Positions 33,368 through 46,792 of a stretch of DNA of 64,000 bases are shown piece by piece. Below the pieces are notes generated by a model, which saw nothing but the letters and a program-made list of their open reading frames with translations, had not been told where the DNA came from and searched no databases. Both the position numbers and the translations under genes were made by a program. The DNA is taken from NCBI GenBank assembly GCA_024220505.1, contig JAKZZE010000011.1, positions 1,302,001 through 1,366,000 of the forward strand, in the 5' to 3' direction. Each line of letters starts with the position of its first letter. The stretch's first letter is position 1. The DNA is from Rhizopus arrhizus. Lineage: Eukaryota; Mucoromycota; Mucoromycetes; Mucorales; Rhizopodaceae.

Positions 33368-34230
33368 ATCATAAGATTGTAACTATATTTTTATACCTCA
33401 GCCTTTGTCAATATAAAATATCCTTTTCTGGTAATCTATGCCGTCATGGGAAATGTATTTGTTTAATTTTTTTTTTTCTGCCTTTTTCATTCGTTTAATA
33501 ATAATTGCGTGACAAGGTTTTATCCTAATTAATGACTTGTCTTAAATTAGCGTATTCTTTATGAACAGGTTAAAGTATTTGTATGTCAACAAGTATGATT
33601 TCACTCCCTTTGTATCATTCGCTTTCTTTTTAATTCACACTTTGAGCTCTATTTCGAAATTATTTTCTATAAAGAATTTTTTTTTCTGTGCTTTCTTTTA
33701 ATTCCGGAAATAACGGACAAACGGCTTATTCCTATTAATTAATAAATTCACTGGAATCGTAAAGTAAATACTAGAGGAAAAAAAAAAAAAACTTGATTGA
33801 AAATCAAGAAGGATGAGTTGAAGGCTTGATGATTGTTCAGTCTATAATTTATATGTGAAATAGAGAGAGAGAGAGTGATGGATGACATAAGAACAAAAAG
33901 GTAAAATAATAGTTCCGTCAGTGGATGAAAGTTGATGCGAATGAGAAAAAAAAAAAAAAAAAAAAAAAAAAAGTGTTATACACTGTCACTTTCTTCAACC
34001 GTAAAAAGTAAACAATTGTTCATCCTCTTTTAACAAGTCAATTATGCCTCTTAGGCTTTGTACAAGGGACGTGAGAAAATAAAGAGAGAATAATATCCTT
34101 TTCGGGAAATAAATGAATCGTCTGTGTTCCAACTGAATGTCAATTAAACAAATCATTGTCTGAAACTATAAAAGGCTGTTTCTGTCATTGAACCATCTTT
34201 TTTTCTTCTTCTTATTTAATTGGGTTAGAA
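33368..34230. other. Intergenic region with A-rich runs
   Basis: No gene seen. Poly-A at about 33948-33971 and a short GA repeat near 33862-33875. It contains the PTR2 promoter; a TATAAAAG-like stretch lies near 34166. Confidence 0.5.
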
Positions 34231-35972
34231 ATGAAAGAAGAAAAAGAGGGCTCGATTGTAGAAAGACATCAGAAATCAAATCCTGATTTTCATGAAACAT
34301 CAACTGAACACTATCCTGAACCGACAGCTGAAGATTGGAAGAATTTGCCCGAAGTGTCAGATTCGATTCCTAAAGCAGCCTTTTTAGTTATTTTAATTGA
34401 ATTTTGTGAACGATTCACGTATTATGGACTCAGTGGACCCTTTCAAAATTACATTCAAAATCCTGCTCCTGCATCATGTAAGTCATGTACTGTCCAGTCA
34501 CTGTCTAACGCTTCTCAGACCCTGCTCAATTACCCGGTGCCATGGGCCGAGGACAACAAACGGCCACCGCCTTGACCACTTTCTTTCAATTCTGGTGCTA
34601 TATCACACCTGTCTTGGGTGCCATCATTGCTGATCAATTCTGGGGAAAATACAAGACGATCCTTGTCTTTTCATGCATTTACTTTGTCGGCCTGCTGATC
34701 CTCACCTTGACCTCGCTACCTCAAGCCATTGTCTCCAACGCGGCCTTTCCAGGTTACATTGTGGCCATCATCATCATCGGTCTGGCCACAGGAGGCATCA
34801 AATCCAACGTGTCTCCTCTCGTGGCCGAGCAGTACCGAAGCAAGTCAGCCTATGTCAAGACGACCCAGAACGGCAAGCGAGTGATCGTGACCCCTCAGGC
34901 GACCTATCAAAAAATTTTTAATTTTTTTTATTGGGGCATCAACATTGGCTCACTTTCAGCGATCGCCACCACCGAATTGGAAAAAAACGTGGGTTTCTGG
35001 CCCGCCTTTCTCTTGCCGACCCTGATGTTTATCCCATGCATCATCGTGGTCGTGTTGGGACGTAAACAGTATGTTCAGAACCCACCCCGAGGGTCGGTCT
35101 TTATCGAGGCCGGACGCTTGTTCTGGTTCAGTTTCAAGGTCAAGGGTGGTCTTGAGGCCTGTAAGCCCTCACGACTCGTGCGCGAGAACCCCGAGTTTGC
35201 AGAAAGGGCCACATGGGACGATGTGTTTGTGGACGAGTTGCGTCGTGCCCTGAAGGCCTGTGTGATCTTTTGCTGGTACCCGATCTACTGGCTTTGTTAT
35301 TCACAAATGACCAACAATTTGGTCTCCATGGCCGGTACGATGTTGACTGGCAGTGTGCCGAATGATATCATGCAAAACATTGACCCTATTGCGCTGATCA
35401 TCATCATTCCCATCATGGATTCCTTCATCTATCCAGGCCTTCGTCGTATCGGTCTTCCCATGCGACCGATCGCTCGTATCACCCTTGGCTTCTTCTTTGC
35501 TTCTGCTGCTATGGGCTATACCGCCGGCATTCAATCCATGGTCTACAAGGCCCCACCTTATTATGATCATCCCAACGGCCGTCAAAACTGGATCTCGGCT
35601 GCTTATTTGATCCCTTCCTATGTCTTGATCGCCATCTCTGAAATCTTTGCTTCAATCACCGGTATGGAATATGCCTTCAAAAAAGCCCCACAATCCATGA
35701 AATCCATCGTGATGGCCCTCTTCTTGATCACAAACTGTTTTGCTTCCATCCTTGCTTTCGCTCTCGTCTCTGTCACAGTAGATCCTAAACTCGAATGGAT
35801 GTATACTGGTATTAGTGCCGCCATGTTTTTTTGTACAATCATGTTTTATATCTGTCATCACAAGGCAGATGATGTAGATGTAGAAGAAGATGCGATTACG
35901 CGTGATAATCATACCGGATTGAAAACAGATGAAGAAGTCATTGTAGAATATGAAGCAGAAAAGAACCATTAG
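34231..35972 (+). CDS. PTR2: PTR2-family proton-coupled di/tripeptide transporter
   Basis: Two exons join in phase: 34231-34477 and 34519-35972, giving 566 aa, normal for the family. The first family motif FLVILIEFCERFTYYGLSG is in exon 1. The PTR2 signature FYWGINIGSL follows, plus GLATGGIKSNVSPLVAEQY. About twelve membrane segments can be counted. The C-terminal tail is acidic (DDVDVEEDAITRD). It should import small peptides at the plasma membrane using the proton gradient. Codon use in exon 2 is GC-richer than its surroundings, which fits high expression. Confidence 0.93.
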
Positions 35973-36032
35973 AAATTGTGAATAAAATCTTTTTTTTTTA
36001 TATAATCTTTTTTATGAGTGGGTATGCACAAC

Positions 36033-37163
36033 TTAGTGTTTCAAGTCATTTAGTTTTCTAACAATCAGTTCATAAGTAAGAATGGTTAAGGCAGAAGAAG
36101 GTACGGTTCGAACAAGGTTTGTAGATAGACCTTTGTAGAACCCACAGAGACCTTCTTCTTTGGATATAACCTTGATCGCGTGAAGGATGCCTTGATATTT
36201 GTATGGCCTTCTTGTCTGGTTTTGTAGTCGAGTTCGAATCACTTCATGTGGATATGTCGCAAGACTGGCAGCCATTTTTGATAGAGAAGAAGCTAATAAA
36301 ATAGAAGTTGATCCTGATGAAGAGGATGAATGCTTTTGCTCAACATCTACATAGTTGTAAATAACACACCACTACTTTGCTTGTCTAGTCTGAAACTTAC
36401 GAAAGGCGATCTTTAATTTTTCATATAAAGGAAACTGTACAGCGACATGGCTTATGCCAATCAGTGACGATCCCAGTCCTTTATAAAATCCTCTAAATCC
36501 TTCTTCTCTAGCAATTGTTGCAAATGCATGGAGTGTGTTGTTATATCTATAAGTTGTACGTTCATTTTGTGTCTATCCAAGAGGATTAAATGACGTATTT
36601 AACTCAACACACTTTACCATAAATCGTGTCTTTATGACCCATAGAGGGTTTGTAAGCGATGTTGAAAGTGCGCCTGCTGACATGGCTGATACAATATGCA
36701 ATAACCATCCTTTCTCACTGTCTATTTTATTCTATGTTTTTTAGTAAAAAAAAAAGAAAGCATCTTCCATTCATACAACAACTTGCCTATTTCTTTTCCC
36801 CATTTTCCTTTACAATAATCATAAGCAGTGAAATAGATAGCCCAAGTGGGCAAATAACCCAAGATGGTTGGACTTAACCCTCTATAGAGTCCCCTGATAC
36901 CTTCTTCATACCATATTCTTGATAAAGTGCCCACGGTGCCTTTATACATCTTTTCTCCCGGTAAAACAACACCTTGGTTCTGAAGCCTTGTCTTGGCTAC
37001 ATCTAAGGGACAGGTGACTATCGAAGAAACAATACCGGCGCCTGCACCTGCAATAGAATGTTTTATGTTTTCATGACTTTGACTTTGTAAAAATTAGTTG
37101 AGAAGAATGAAGAAAAGAAATGGCTTACGCGAATTCTTTCCACCAATCGTGTATTTTAATCAT
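36033..37163 (-). CDS. Mitochondrial carrier, NAD+/pyrimidine-nucleotide type
   Basis: Three mitochondrial-carrier repeats are visible: PLDVAKTRLQNQ, PLWVIKTRFM and PHEVIRTRLQNQ, each with a downstream GLYRGL or GFYKGL block. PLW in the second repeat is typical of the branch holding yeast NAD+ carriers (Ndt1/Yia6), Rim2 and Flx1; TILGYLPTWAIYFTAYD favours the NAD+ side. The first exon probably starts at 37163 (MIKIHDWWKEF) but its donor does not give the right phase with the visible acceptor near 37048, so the 5' end is unresolved. One intron has a GC donor (ATAG|GCAAGT at about 36792). The last intron sits inside a Ser-rich insertion (QKHSSSSSGSTS). Confidence 0.85.
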
Positions 37164-37249
37164 TAATGAGCGGTTTATTCTACTTCTATATTTTTTAAAG
37201 ATAAAAAAAAAATGAAAAAAGAAAAGAAGGTCTCACTGAAAAAAGAGGG

Positions 37250-37293
<44 letters not shown>

Positions 37294-37734
37294 TATTTTT
37301 CTCTTAGCTTTTTTTGGGAAAAATAAAATGGAGAAAGGCGCATGATATTGGCTTACTGATTTCCATCCAATCAGATTTCCTTATTTGTAATTTCTTGTAC
37401 GAAATGAGTTACTGCGTTGTCAAGCAGAATATAGAATGAAAGCAAAGCTAAAACAATGCCAAGTTATCAATTACACCCATACATTCGAAATCATTCTCGT
37501 ATCACAGAATCATCTTTTACTACATTTTTCGCATTGTGTCGTAAGTTTACCTATTTCAAATAGACAATCTTTATAATGAATGATGAATCAGCAGAAATCA
37601 CCCAGGATCCATCATTGTGTTTTTAAACTTTTCCCCTCAACTCATATTGAATTCAATACTAGAATTATCACTGTTACATTCAATTTTATTGCCAAAGCAT
37701 CCTATTAACAGCTACAACGACAGGAGTCATGAAT
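37164..37734. other. Intergenic region with a poly-A tract
   Basis: Poly-A of about 38 bp at 37253-37290; no gene seen. Possible promoter of the carrier gene. Confidence 0.5.
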
Positions 37735-37879
37735 GAATTTCTCGTATCACAGAAAACAGCGAATGCTGGTGCCATTTCACCTTTGTAGTAGGTTGTTGCG
37801 AGTTCGGTGTCTAACTGAAAACAAAACAATCGGATTACCTCGTGCCCATGTTTCGATTCGTGCTGGCACCGAACAAAGC

Positions 37880-37915
<36 letters not shown>

Positions 37916-38064
37916 TCCCTTTTGGTTGAGGAGTATGTGGTTCAGCATGTGTGGCACACAACATATGCATGCTTATAATCGCGTTTCAATCATTCTACCC
38001 AAAAGTCTAAAAATTAACACTGGAAAAGTCTCAAAGAATAGATCAAGCCAAAGCTCGCTATAAA
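37735..38064 (+). pseudogene. Decayed 3' end of a 4-coumarate-CoA-ligase-like gene
   Basis: On the plus strand the pieces VGCCEFGV-stop, ENKTIGLPRAHVSIRAGTEQ, a poly-A insertion (37881-37913), LLVEEYVVQHV and INTGKVSKN match, in order, the last ~120 residues of the ligase at 26404-28249 (CCVVGVYDENQATELPRAYV, AGIEQSQ, LIEDYVAQHV, ASGKILRKN). It carries a stop, a 33-bp poly-A run and frame changes, and the upstream two thirds are absent. It lies just upstream of the right transporter in the same orientation, as the intact ligase does to the left transporter. Confidence 0.8.
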
Positions 38065-38462
38065 ATAATAGGATAAAAGCCTTGAATATTCTAGTTGATA
38101 TATCATTGCTTATTATCGATAGAAAAAAACTGCATTTTTAATTACAACACATGTCATACTTTGGTATAAAAAAAGCTATAAGCCGAAATGGCTTCCGGCA
38201 TGCTTGCAGTTAGTAAGCAGCTAAAATAACCCAGCCAATCAACTTTACAGGATAATTCTTACTCCTCATTGGGCAGCATCCGGAAAATCTATATTTCCTG
38301 ACTGATTACCAGGAAAAACTATATCCTATTACGCACTAAACATGTGTCTCAGGAACACACATCTCAATGTTAACGTCATGTATATAAATCCTGCTGTTTT
38401 TTTTTTAAAAAAATCTTTTCCTTGTTTCTCTTTCTCTCTCTCTTTTGTCTGTGCTACTCTTT
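38065..38462. other. Intergenic region upstream of the right transporter
   Basis: No gene seen. A CT-rich stretch just before 38463 (ctctttctctctctcttttg) is a likely promoter/5' leader of the transporter. Confidence 0.45.
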
Positions 38463-41400
38463 GATGAACGACATTGAATTATCTCAACAAAGAGTACCAA
38501 ATGCTGCACAGGCAGACGGCGAAAATCAGTCAAGATTTAAACGATCGAACAATAGAAACAGACAGAACATACAAAGCAACACACACAACACAGTACCTGA
38601 GACACCCAAAAACCGTCTTGGATCCATCGTTCCACTCTTGCCACTGTTGCGTCCACTTTTAAAAGGATGTATTGCTGTCTTGATCTCGTTGATTTTCGTA
38701 TTTGATGATAGACTAAGAAATGAATTTGGTCAGGGCGTCATTCTGGTACCAATTGGAACCATACTTGGATTCCCATTTAGACCCATAGGTACACACTTCA
38801 TTTGATACGAATCGAGTCTTTGTATTAAACTAGAACCTTGTTTCTTCTTCTTTTGTAGGTGTTGCCATAGAGGTAAAAAAAAGAGAAGAAAGAATAATAA
38901 TAATAAAAAGAAAAGAAAATGTGAAATGGTTAAGCTCATAAAATCACACAGATGGCTATACAAAGTCTATTCATTTCCCTTGTTGGGTCAGCATGGAGTT
39001 TCTTGGGTAAAGTTTTTCTTTTTTTATCTATAAACTGTTGACTAAGAAATATTAGCCATGTATCTCGCCAATCTTGCTCGTGATCCAGCCAATCCAATAC
39101 CTGTTCAACCTTCATCCAGTGCCATCCTTGCTATTTTCATGTTAATCGGTATCTTTGCCCTCGTCTATCTTCGTACAAAGAGTCAACAAGGTAATGAGAA
39201 TAATGAAAAGAAAGAAAAAGAAAAAAAGAAAAGAGAAAAAAAAAAGGTATTTGTATTTTATGATCTAAAAAGAATTCAATAGCATTCCTTGCTAGTATTT
39301 TTGGTAGTATTATTCTTGCAGTAAAATGACACACTCTTTTATTCTTTCTGAAAACAAAATTACTGATTTTTTTTTATTTTTTTGTTTATAGTTTTCTATC
39401 TCTCAAGCATCTGTTGTTGCTGGATTTCAACCTACTATTATTGTAAGTGAGCCTAAAGAAAGAAAGAAAAAGAAAAAGAAAAGAAAAGGTTTGGCATAAG
39501 AATAGACTCACTCACTGTTTTTGTAGTATACATTTTTAAAACCTATTGCAGCAGCCACTGCCATTGCACTCGCAGTTGACTTATTGATCTGGCCTGATGA
39601 TAGTATGACGAAATACATAGGCATCCTCAATCGATCACTCAAGGAATACAATGCCTTCTTTCAAGAGCACGCTCAAGCCTTTTTGAATCCAGCGACAACA
39701 CCAGCCAATGTGACCTTGCCTAGTCTTCATGCTCGCCTGCAGGGAAGTGTGTTGAGCCTGATTGACAGTAAGCGCGAAGTACAGCGAGAGATTTTATGGA
39801 GCCGCATGTCACAAAAGGACATCAGTCTAGTCACACGACTCGTCAAGCAGCTCCGACCTCCTCTTCACGGCATCGGCCTTAGCTTACTCGCCAACAAAAG
39901 GGACCACACAGAGCTTCTGTTTGAGATGAACAAAGCAGGTCAAGACCTAACCGATCTTTGTGTGGAGATCCTGGACGATTGCAATCGACGCTTGATGATT
40001 TTAGGAGGCAGTCGACCCCGGACGCTCACCAGCACCCTCCTCTGGCCCTTTCCTCGCCTCTTCTTTTCTACCACAAAGCAGCCGACGCCGATGGCCCGGT
40101 CAGAATGGATCGCGCGTCTGGATGAAGCAGTCGAACGCTTTGAGACCGAGGCGCGATCGTTATCGAAACTGACGGATGCCAAGCGGATGTTTGCCGAACT
40201 GTTTGATCCGACGTTACAAGCGGTGCATCACTTTCAATTCAACCTGATAGAACATACCCAGCACCTGCGAGAGTGGATCGCGCTGGTCGAGCGACTGGAA
40301 TCCACACGACCCAGTCGACGGCTTTGGTTTCCTCATCTGGGACTTCGCAAGTACTTTCTTCGACGACAGCGTGAGGATGCCAACATGGGTGGCCTGACTT
40401 CGAATGATGTACAGGATCCGGCCGACTTGGCCTTGTCTCGTACAATGACCGTGCCAGACTCGCTCGAGCGCGAGGATCCAGAGTTCAAGCTGTTTTATCA
40501 TCGTGATCCGGACGTCAATCCACCCGAGACCTTTTCTGAACACTTTTTTAATCGGCTCTACAAGATCATTCAGTGGTGTCAGACGGTCGAGACCACCTTT
40601 GCTTTCAAGACCGCTGCTGGATTTGTCTTGCTGACCCTGCCTGCGTTCTTACCTCAGAGTGCAGCTTGGTTCTTTGCCTGGCGAGGACAGTGGGCTACGG
40701 TGACCTTGATGATGTGGATGTCTCCTATGACTGGTGTCTTTTTTTTCGGGTACAGTCATCTCTTGCTCTCTCTTTTTTTTTTTTTTCTTTCTTTCTAATC
40801 TCTTCTTTTCTTTCTAATCTCTTCTATTCTTTTCCTTACTTTTTATGTATCTATAATAGAACGGTGCTTAGGATCATTGGTACTATCTTGGGTGGTGTCC
40901 TGGGTATCATCGTTTGGGAAATCACTCGAGGTAACCCTTATGGACTCTCTGTCTTGACCTTCTTTGTCATGATGCCACTTTATTTTTATTCTTTACCAAA
41001 AGAATACTTACACCAGGAGTGATGATGACCCAAACCACTACCATTCTGGTAATATGTTATGAATATCAATACAAGATGAGCGGAGCATCTGTATATGATT
41101 CAGCTGAAGTGGTTGCAGGCAAGGTAGATACATAATATGACATACATGTCATAGACATGCCTTTTTTCTTTTTTCTTTTCTTTTTTACTTACTCAATAAT
41201 GAAATAGCGCATGTTACTCGTCATCATCGGTGTTGCAGCAGCAGCTATCCTATCCATGATTCCTAAACCTGTCACGGGTCGTGTTGAACTACGTAAACGA
41301 ATCTCGGTCACACTTCAAGATCTCAGTAGACTGTATGGTATCCTTGTCAGGGATATCATTATTAATTATGATAAAGAGACAGAGCCCACGCCAAGATTAA

Positions 41401-41993
41401 AGAAGGCTTTTCGAAAGTTATGTTTGAACATTCGTCGACAGATTGAAGATGAACGAAGCCATCTTCAACTCTCTAAATTCGAGCCTCCCTTGCGTGGTAA
41501 GTTTCCTCTTGCGACCTATACAGTCTTGGTCGAAAAGATTGATAACATGGCTGATCTCTTGATGGGCATGGCTTATGCTACTCGATCCATTGATCGATCA
41601 TGGCAGAGAAATCTTGTGAGTGCGATTCGTGATGGACGTACGGAATATGTAAGCAAAAAAAAGAAAACAAGATGTGTACATCAAACTGATATCAACCTAT
41701 AGCTATCATCCATCTTGAGCTTGATGAAACTTCTTTCGGCCACGATGGCTTCCAAGGTCACTCTGCCTCCCTTTTTAGTCTCACCGGATGAGACAAGGAT
41801 ACGATTTGTCAAGCAGCTGACACAAGAAATATCCTCTTGCCCTCAGCAATTGGACAATGCCACCTTCCCCAACTATTGTGCATTTACAGTCAATGCAGGA
41901 ATATTTTCACAAGAGCTGGCAGTGGTGTTGGAATGTGTGAAGCAGTTGGTTGGGGTAGAAGACCCAGAACAGTGGTTATTGCTTCATTCTTAG
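38463..41993 (+). CDS. ArAE-type membrane transporter, right copy, same frame break
   Basis: Same exon plan as 22607-26121 in opposite orientation. It starts MNDIELSQQRVPNAAQ and ends DPEQWLLLHS. Residues before PKNRLGSIVPLL differ strongly from the left copy, then exons and introns are nearly identical through the DUF2421-like region, and divergence rises again in the last exon (SPDETRIRFVKQLTQ against SPVETRMRFVKQMTQ). The one-base frame break after MMPLYFY is also present here, near 41000. Introns differ mainly in A/T run lengths. Predicted plasma-membrane or internal-membrane exporter; substrate unknown, though the ligase neighbour hints at carboxylic or aromatic acids. Confidence 0.85.
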
Positions 41994-42311
41994 AAAAAAC
42001 AAAATAGATATTCAAACTTTACATATCCTTTTTCTTTCATTGTTTTAATAAACTAGTATCATTCACTTTCTTTTTACTGTTTCTACCCTTTTTGGAACGG
42101 TACTGGTGCCTGAAATCAATCACAAAATGTGGCTGCAAACTCAGATTTTCTATATAATTGGCTAACCCCACCCTGACATTTTACTTTTTTTGATCTACTT
42201 TTTTTTTTCATAAAATTTTTTTATGGTTTTATACCTTCACTCAGACTCTAATACACAGTATCCTTACATTAATATTAACATTTGCTTGTAAAAAGAAAAA
42301 AAAAGAAAAGG
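41994..42311. other. Intergenic region
   Basis: AT-rich, no gene seen; 3' end of the transporter and 5' region of the kinase. Confidence 0.5.
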
Positions 42312-43844
<1,533 letters not shown>

Positions 43845-44167
43845 CGCTTGCTTTCATTCTGATTACTCCATGATCGCATCCGGTGTTCGTTTTTCTACGA
43901 AGCTACTTGATCTTTAAATGAAATTTATGTATAAATAGAAAAGGCATGATTTTTATTATAGAGTTATGAGCTCTTCAATGTATTTATGCCACGAACTATT
44001 CATTTTCAATTTACTGGTAACTTTCAAAATCTACAGTTTTCTAAGCAAGAACATTTGCTTTATCCAAACCCAAAAGAGGGTGTGACTGCGAACTCGACCT
44101 TCCTCTTTTGTACAAATATTCAAGGGGACCTGCTGTCTTTTTTTTTCTGTCATAAAAAATTTTCAAC
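43845..44167. other. Intergenic region
   Basis: A plus-strand ORF from 43986 runs into the uS9m start out of frame and has no domain; not accepted. Likely promoter of the uS9m gene. Confidence 0.45.
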
Positions 44168-45144
44168 ATGGCTCATATCATCAGACGAGGCTTACTTGGC
44201 CGTCTCTTACCTGTAGCAACTCAATGCCGATCTTTACCTGCTACTCAACGTTTTGCTTCTTCAGCAGCTACTACTACTAGATTCTTTAAACCCAACAACA
44301 ACAACACAGCAGATGACATTCTTCAATTCCGAGAGAAGCCTGAGTCATTATCCTATTTTACAGGCAACTACAAATACAATGATTTATTGATTGAATTGAA
44401 CACACTTTACAAACAGTTTGAAGATTGGAAACCTGTCGTGAACGATGCCAGCTTACCCTCCGACTTTATTCAACAAGAAAGCAGTGAGAAAGTGTATGCC
44501 TGGAAGTTGAGAGACAAGATGTCTGAACTCTTGAGTATTCCCTTGACAACTTCTCAATGGCGCAAGATCACTATCCACTTGAACGCCTTGGCCTCTTTGC
44601 CTAAACCCTTGCCTGCACCTGTCGCCCACATCTTGGCTCCCTATGAACGACACCATATCGCACAAAACAAGGAGATCAAGGTCCGTTCCTTGGACGAATA
44701 CGGTCGTGCCTATGCTGTCGGACGCAGAAAGGAATCCAGCGCTCGATGCTACCTTGTTGAAGGTGAAGGCAAGATCTTGGTCAATGGTGTTGAATTGGAC
44801 AGTTATTTCCAAAGACCTGTGGATCGTGATGAGGTTACTTTACCCTTGGAAGTCACTGAGACCAAAGACAAATTCAATGCCTGGGTTGTTGTTACAGGTG
44901 GTGGAAGCACAGGTCAAGCACAAGCTATCAAGTTGGGTCTCGGTAGAGCTTTGTTGGTTCATGATGCTGAATTAAAGCAAACTTTACGTAAAGGTAAGCA
45001 TGCGAGAAATAGGATAGATAAATTGTCTGTGAACTCAAACATTATTCGATAGCTGGCTGTATTACTCGTGATCCTAGAGTGGTTGAACGTAAGAAGGAAG
45101 GTCAAAGAAAGGCTCGTGCCAAGTACACTTGGGTCAAGCGTTAA
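44168..45144 (+). CDS. MRPS9: Mitochondrial small-subunit ribosomal protein uS9m
   Basis: Two exons join in phase: 44168-44993 and 45053-45144, giving 305 aa. The N terminus ([20 protein letters not shown]) is a basic, amphipathic presequence. The S9 domain is at the C terminus: [52 protein letters not shown] and [12 protein letters not shown] at the end, the conserved S9 tail that reaches the decoding site. The ~170-residue N-terminal extension is normal for mitochondrial S9. A long minus-strand shadow ORF covers it and was ignored. Confidence 0.95.
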
Positions 45145-45434
45145 ATTCGTTTCATTATTTTGTTTATATTGTAATATTTTCTTAGAATAATAAGAACTTG
45201 TTTGTATTATGAGTGTCTAGAAAACAACATGGCTTTTTTTATATATATTTGTGCACTACTATTGTCTGATATTCATTCCTTTTCTTTTCATTTTTATAAG
45301 TGATTCGAAACACCTTTCATAGTACAATTTGAATATGCCAATCATATTTTTTACTATATTTTATTCAGTCATAAAATCCCTTTCATGTAGGGGCTTTTCT
45401 CTTCATCAATAGCCTTTAAAAACTAATTACATCA

Positions 45435-46792
45435 TTAGTCAAAAGGAAGAGGACGAAAAATACTTGTATTTTTTGAGACAGCTGCTGCTGCGATTGCACT
45501 AGGCACCGGTATACCACAGCATTCGGGATACTCTTGTTCGTTTTCTGTTTCTTGATTATCAGTGTTATGTACATGACCGCAGTGACTATCAAGTTCAGCA
45601 CTCATTACTTGACCTCCGTCAAAAGATATCAAGCTTCCAAACATAAAGTGTTGCATGATGGGTAATTTTGCCAACACCTCTGCTTTATACATCTTGATCA
45701 TGCCTTGATTCACTTTAGCCCATGTTTTACATGCTGAAATATCATCCAGCATGGGTGAATGCCACCGTAATGATGCAGTGGTTTTGACGCTATTGATGAA
45801 ATGAATACATGCAAGATACATGTACGATTGATGGAACTGATCAACAACATCTTTATCGTGTATCGATTTAGGTTTAATATATTTATGGTCTAGTAAAGGT
45901 TGTTTAGTTATCATCCTCACCACACCTTCTTTTACCTAAAAGTTGAGAAGAACCAAAAAGGAAAGGAAGAAAATGGTAGTCATCAAGGCCCCAAACACCA
46001 TGTGAGCCAGCTGGCTCTAACCAGTACTCAAATTGAAGATGTCTCATCACCCTGATGTATCTAATATCCCCCTTCACTGTCAATTGTCTTATTGTGCAGC
46101 ATAATCCCTAATTCCAACTTACTTTACGAATATACGCAATACAACCACTGTGTCATCCTTTTGTTCAAGAACTTTTAATTTTTCAAGACAAAGCCTAACT
46201 TAATCATTTAGAGGGTTTTTATAAATCAATCGTCTGATTACGTACAACCACGCCATGAAATTTGCTTCGTGTCCTGTTCCGTAATCGATTCTGGCTTTAT
46301 TACCAAAGCTTTCACACAAGTAGGTTGATACCTCTGGAATGGCCTCCTCAGGAACTAGATCCTTAAGTAAATCTCCAGCAGACTATCGAAAAAGAAAAGT
46401 GATTAACTGAGAATGCTATACAACAGTTGAATAAAGCGTGACGTGTACGTTGGAAAGCCGATCATAAAATAGACGAAAAGCAGGATTGCCAAACCTAGAT
46501 TTAGAATTTTCAACAGGAGGAATCTCTTGAATCCAACTGATGAGTAAATCAAGCATGTTTAGAATTCGTTCAGCATTCTATATAAAACAATGTATTCAGT
46601 TTTTCAGGCTCAAAAGTGTGCGCAATCAAGGTTTACTTTTGATAGTTCTAGTTCGGTTTCAATTTTTAAATTTTTAACGGCTTCATTCAATCTTTCAATA
46701 TAGCGAATGTATTCTTCATATGCATTGGATTTTAGGAATTCTTCAAGATGAGCCTTTGTTCCAATTCTCTTGACAGGTACTGAAAAAGTCAT
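45435..46792 (-). CDS. RRD1: PP2A activator PTPA/RRD (peptidyl-prolyl isomerase)
   Basis: Six exons join in phase: 46792-46637, 46577-46449, 46382-46246, 46194-46123, 46060-45936 and 45889-45435, giving 357 aa. The family is clear from [104 protein letters not shown] and [24 protein letters not shown] is an ATP-dependent activator of the PP2A catalytic subunit with proline-isomerase activity; yeast has Rrd1 and Rrd2 and I cannot tell which this is. An upstream in-frame Met exists but the start at 46792 puts VPVKR at the usual distance. Confidence 0.93.

Noticed and set aside
44453..44812. 119-codon minus-strand ORF opposite uS9m
   Set aside because: Shadow of a well-supported gene on the other strand.
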